Source: Acidobacteria bacterium 5-1 | GTDB taxonomy: Bacteria > Acidobacteriota > Blastocatellia > Pyrinomonadales > Pyrinomonadaceae | Length of the DNA stretch: 51,460 nt | Reading direction: 5' to 3' | Assembly: GCA_002050455.1 (NCBI GenBank) | Contig: MWZA01000168.1 | Location: 1 to 51,460, forward strand | In this document: positions 51,344 through 51,460 of the stretch, piece by piece | Numbering within the stretch: the stretch's first letter is position 1 | How the letters are laid out: every line of letters starts with the position of its first letter | Translations under genes and position numbers: made by a program | Notes under the pieces: model-generated | Told to the model about the DNA's origin: nothing | The model's input: only the letters and a program-made list of their open reading frames with translations | Databases searched by the model: none

Positions 51344-51460
51344 AAATTTTGTTTTCCAATCTTCGGCGGACCAATTCTCAGTACGGTTTTGCAAAACACA
51401 GCCGGAATCGGACAAGCTCTTGCCTTTTTCAAATTTAGCCGCGGCACGGAAGGAGAAGCT
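51344..51460 (+). pseudogene. 5'-truncated M48-type peptidase fragment (runs past the window)
   Basis: After a stop at 51341 the frame reads PIFGGPILSTVLQNTAGIGQ then ALAFFKFSRGTEGEA. This matches the segment after the HExxH helix in M48 zinc peptidases (the 'KFSRxxExEAD' region, in which the Glu is a zinc ligand). No start codon or HExxH lies upstream: the sequence before it is the terminator hairpin. It therefore looks like a gene whose 5' part was lost. It could instead be a chance resemblance, since only about 35 residues are visible. Confidence 0.4.

Noticed and set aside
51262-51447. 61-residue reverse-strand frame at the window end
   Set aside because: Basic, low-complexity, no RBS; the opposite strand has a credible M48 fragment.

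Overview
The window looks like a chromosomal segment of an Acidobacteriota bacterium, most likely of the class Blastocatellia (Pyrinomonadaceae-like). This is inferred from the gene types and not from any rRNA: a CnaB/TonB-receptor relic, DUF4097 and DUF5916 proteins, a paired active/inactive M16 peptidase, FG-GAP repeats of the 'WRP..GYWY' type, many Ser/Thr-kinase/FHA proteins, and moderate GC with AT-rich islands. No rRNA, tRNA or CRISPR array was seen.

Layout. 1-4.5 kb: the 3' part of lysS (with an unusual AT-rich internal insertion), a small acidic protein, an RraB-domain protein, an EamA transporter and a PlsC-type acyltransferase. 4.5-8.2 kb: an internally deleted TonB-dependent receptor, a lone MacB/FtsX permease, and a zinc metallopeptidase with a textbook promoter but a frameshift just after its signal peptide. 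8.2-13 kb: a leftward glycosyltransferase / membrane protein / glycosyltransferase / PHP-phosphoesterase operon. 13.3-17.8 kb: DUF4097 and DUF5916 envelope proteins. 17.9-21.5 kb: an M16 peptidase pair, with an antitoxin/PIN-toxin module (toxin frameshifted) wedged between the two subunits.

21.5-28 kb is an accessory island. It holds gene remnants, a frameshifted exported protein, a scrap of one IS3-family element abutting a second almost complete one (amber codon in orfB), a membrane Ser/Thr kinase with a WG-repeat sensor, a HEPN-CBS protein with a good RNase motif, an FG-GAP membrane protein, and a 182-bp inverted-repeat-bounded, strongly folded element in that gene's leader. The kinase plus HEPN-CBS pair is the best candidate here for an undescribed stress or defence system, but its function is inference.

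28-41.5 kb: nth, a TPR protein and an O-antigen-ligase-type protein, pssA/psd, a TM2 protein, dnaX, glf with a glycosyltransferase, a Crp-type regulator, and a GH1-RmlD fusion. 41.5-50.3 kb: a cell-wall/Ser-Thr signalling cluster (fhaA-like, STPK with SH3, FHA, class B PBP, RodA/FtsW, PP2C) that mirrors the actinobacterial pknB-pstP-rodA-pbpA-fha locus. The end holds a TrmH-type methyltransferase and a 5'-truncated M48 peptidase fragment.

Two families of short-period repeats (7-nt and 9-nt units) are scattered between genes. They have been captured into coding sequence several times: the tails of LysS, RodA, PssA and the O-antigen ligase, and the DnaX linker.
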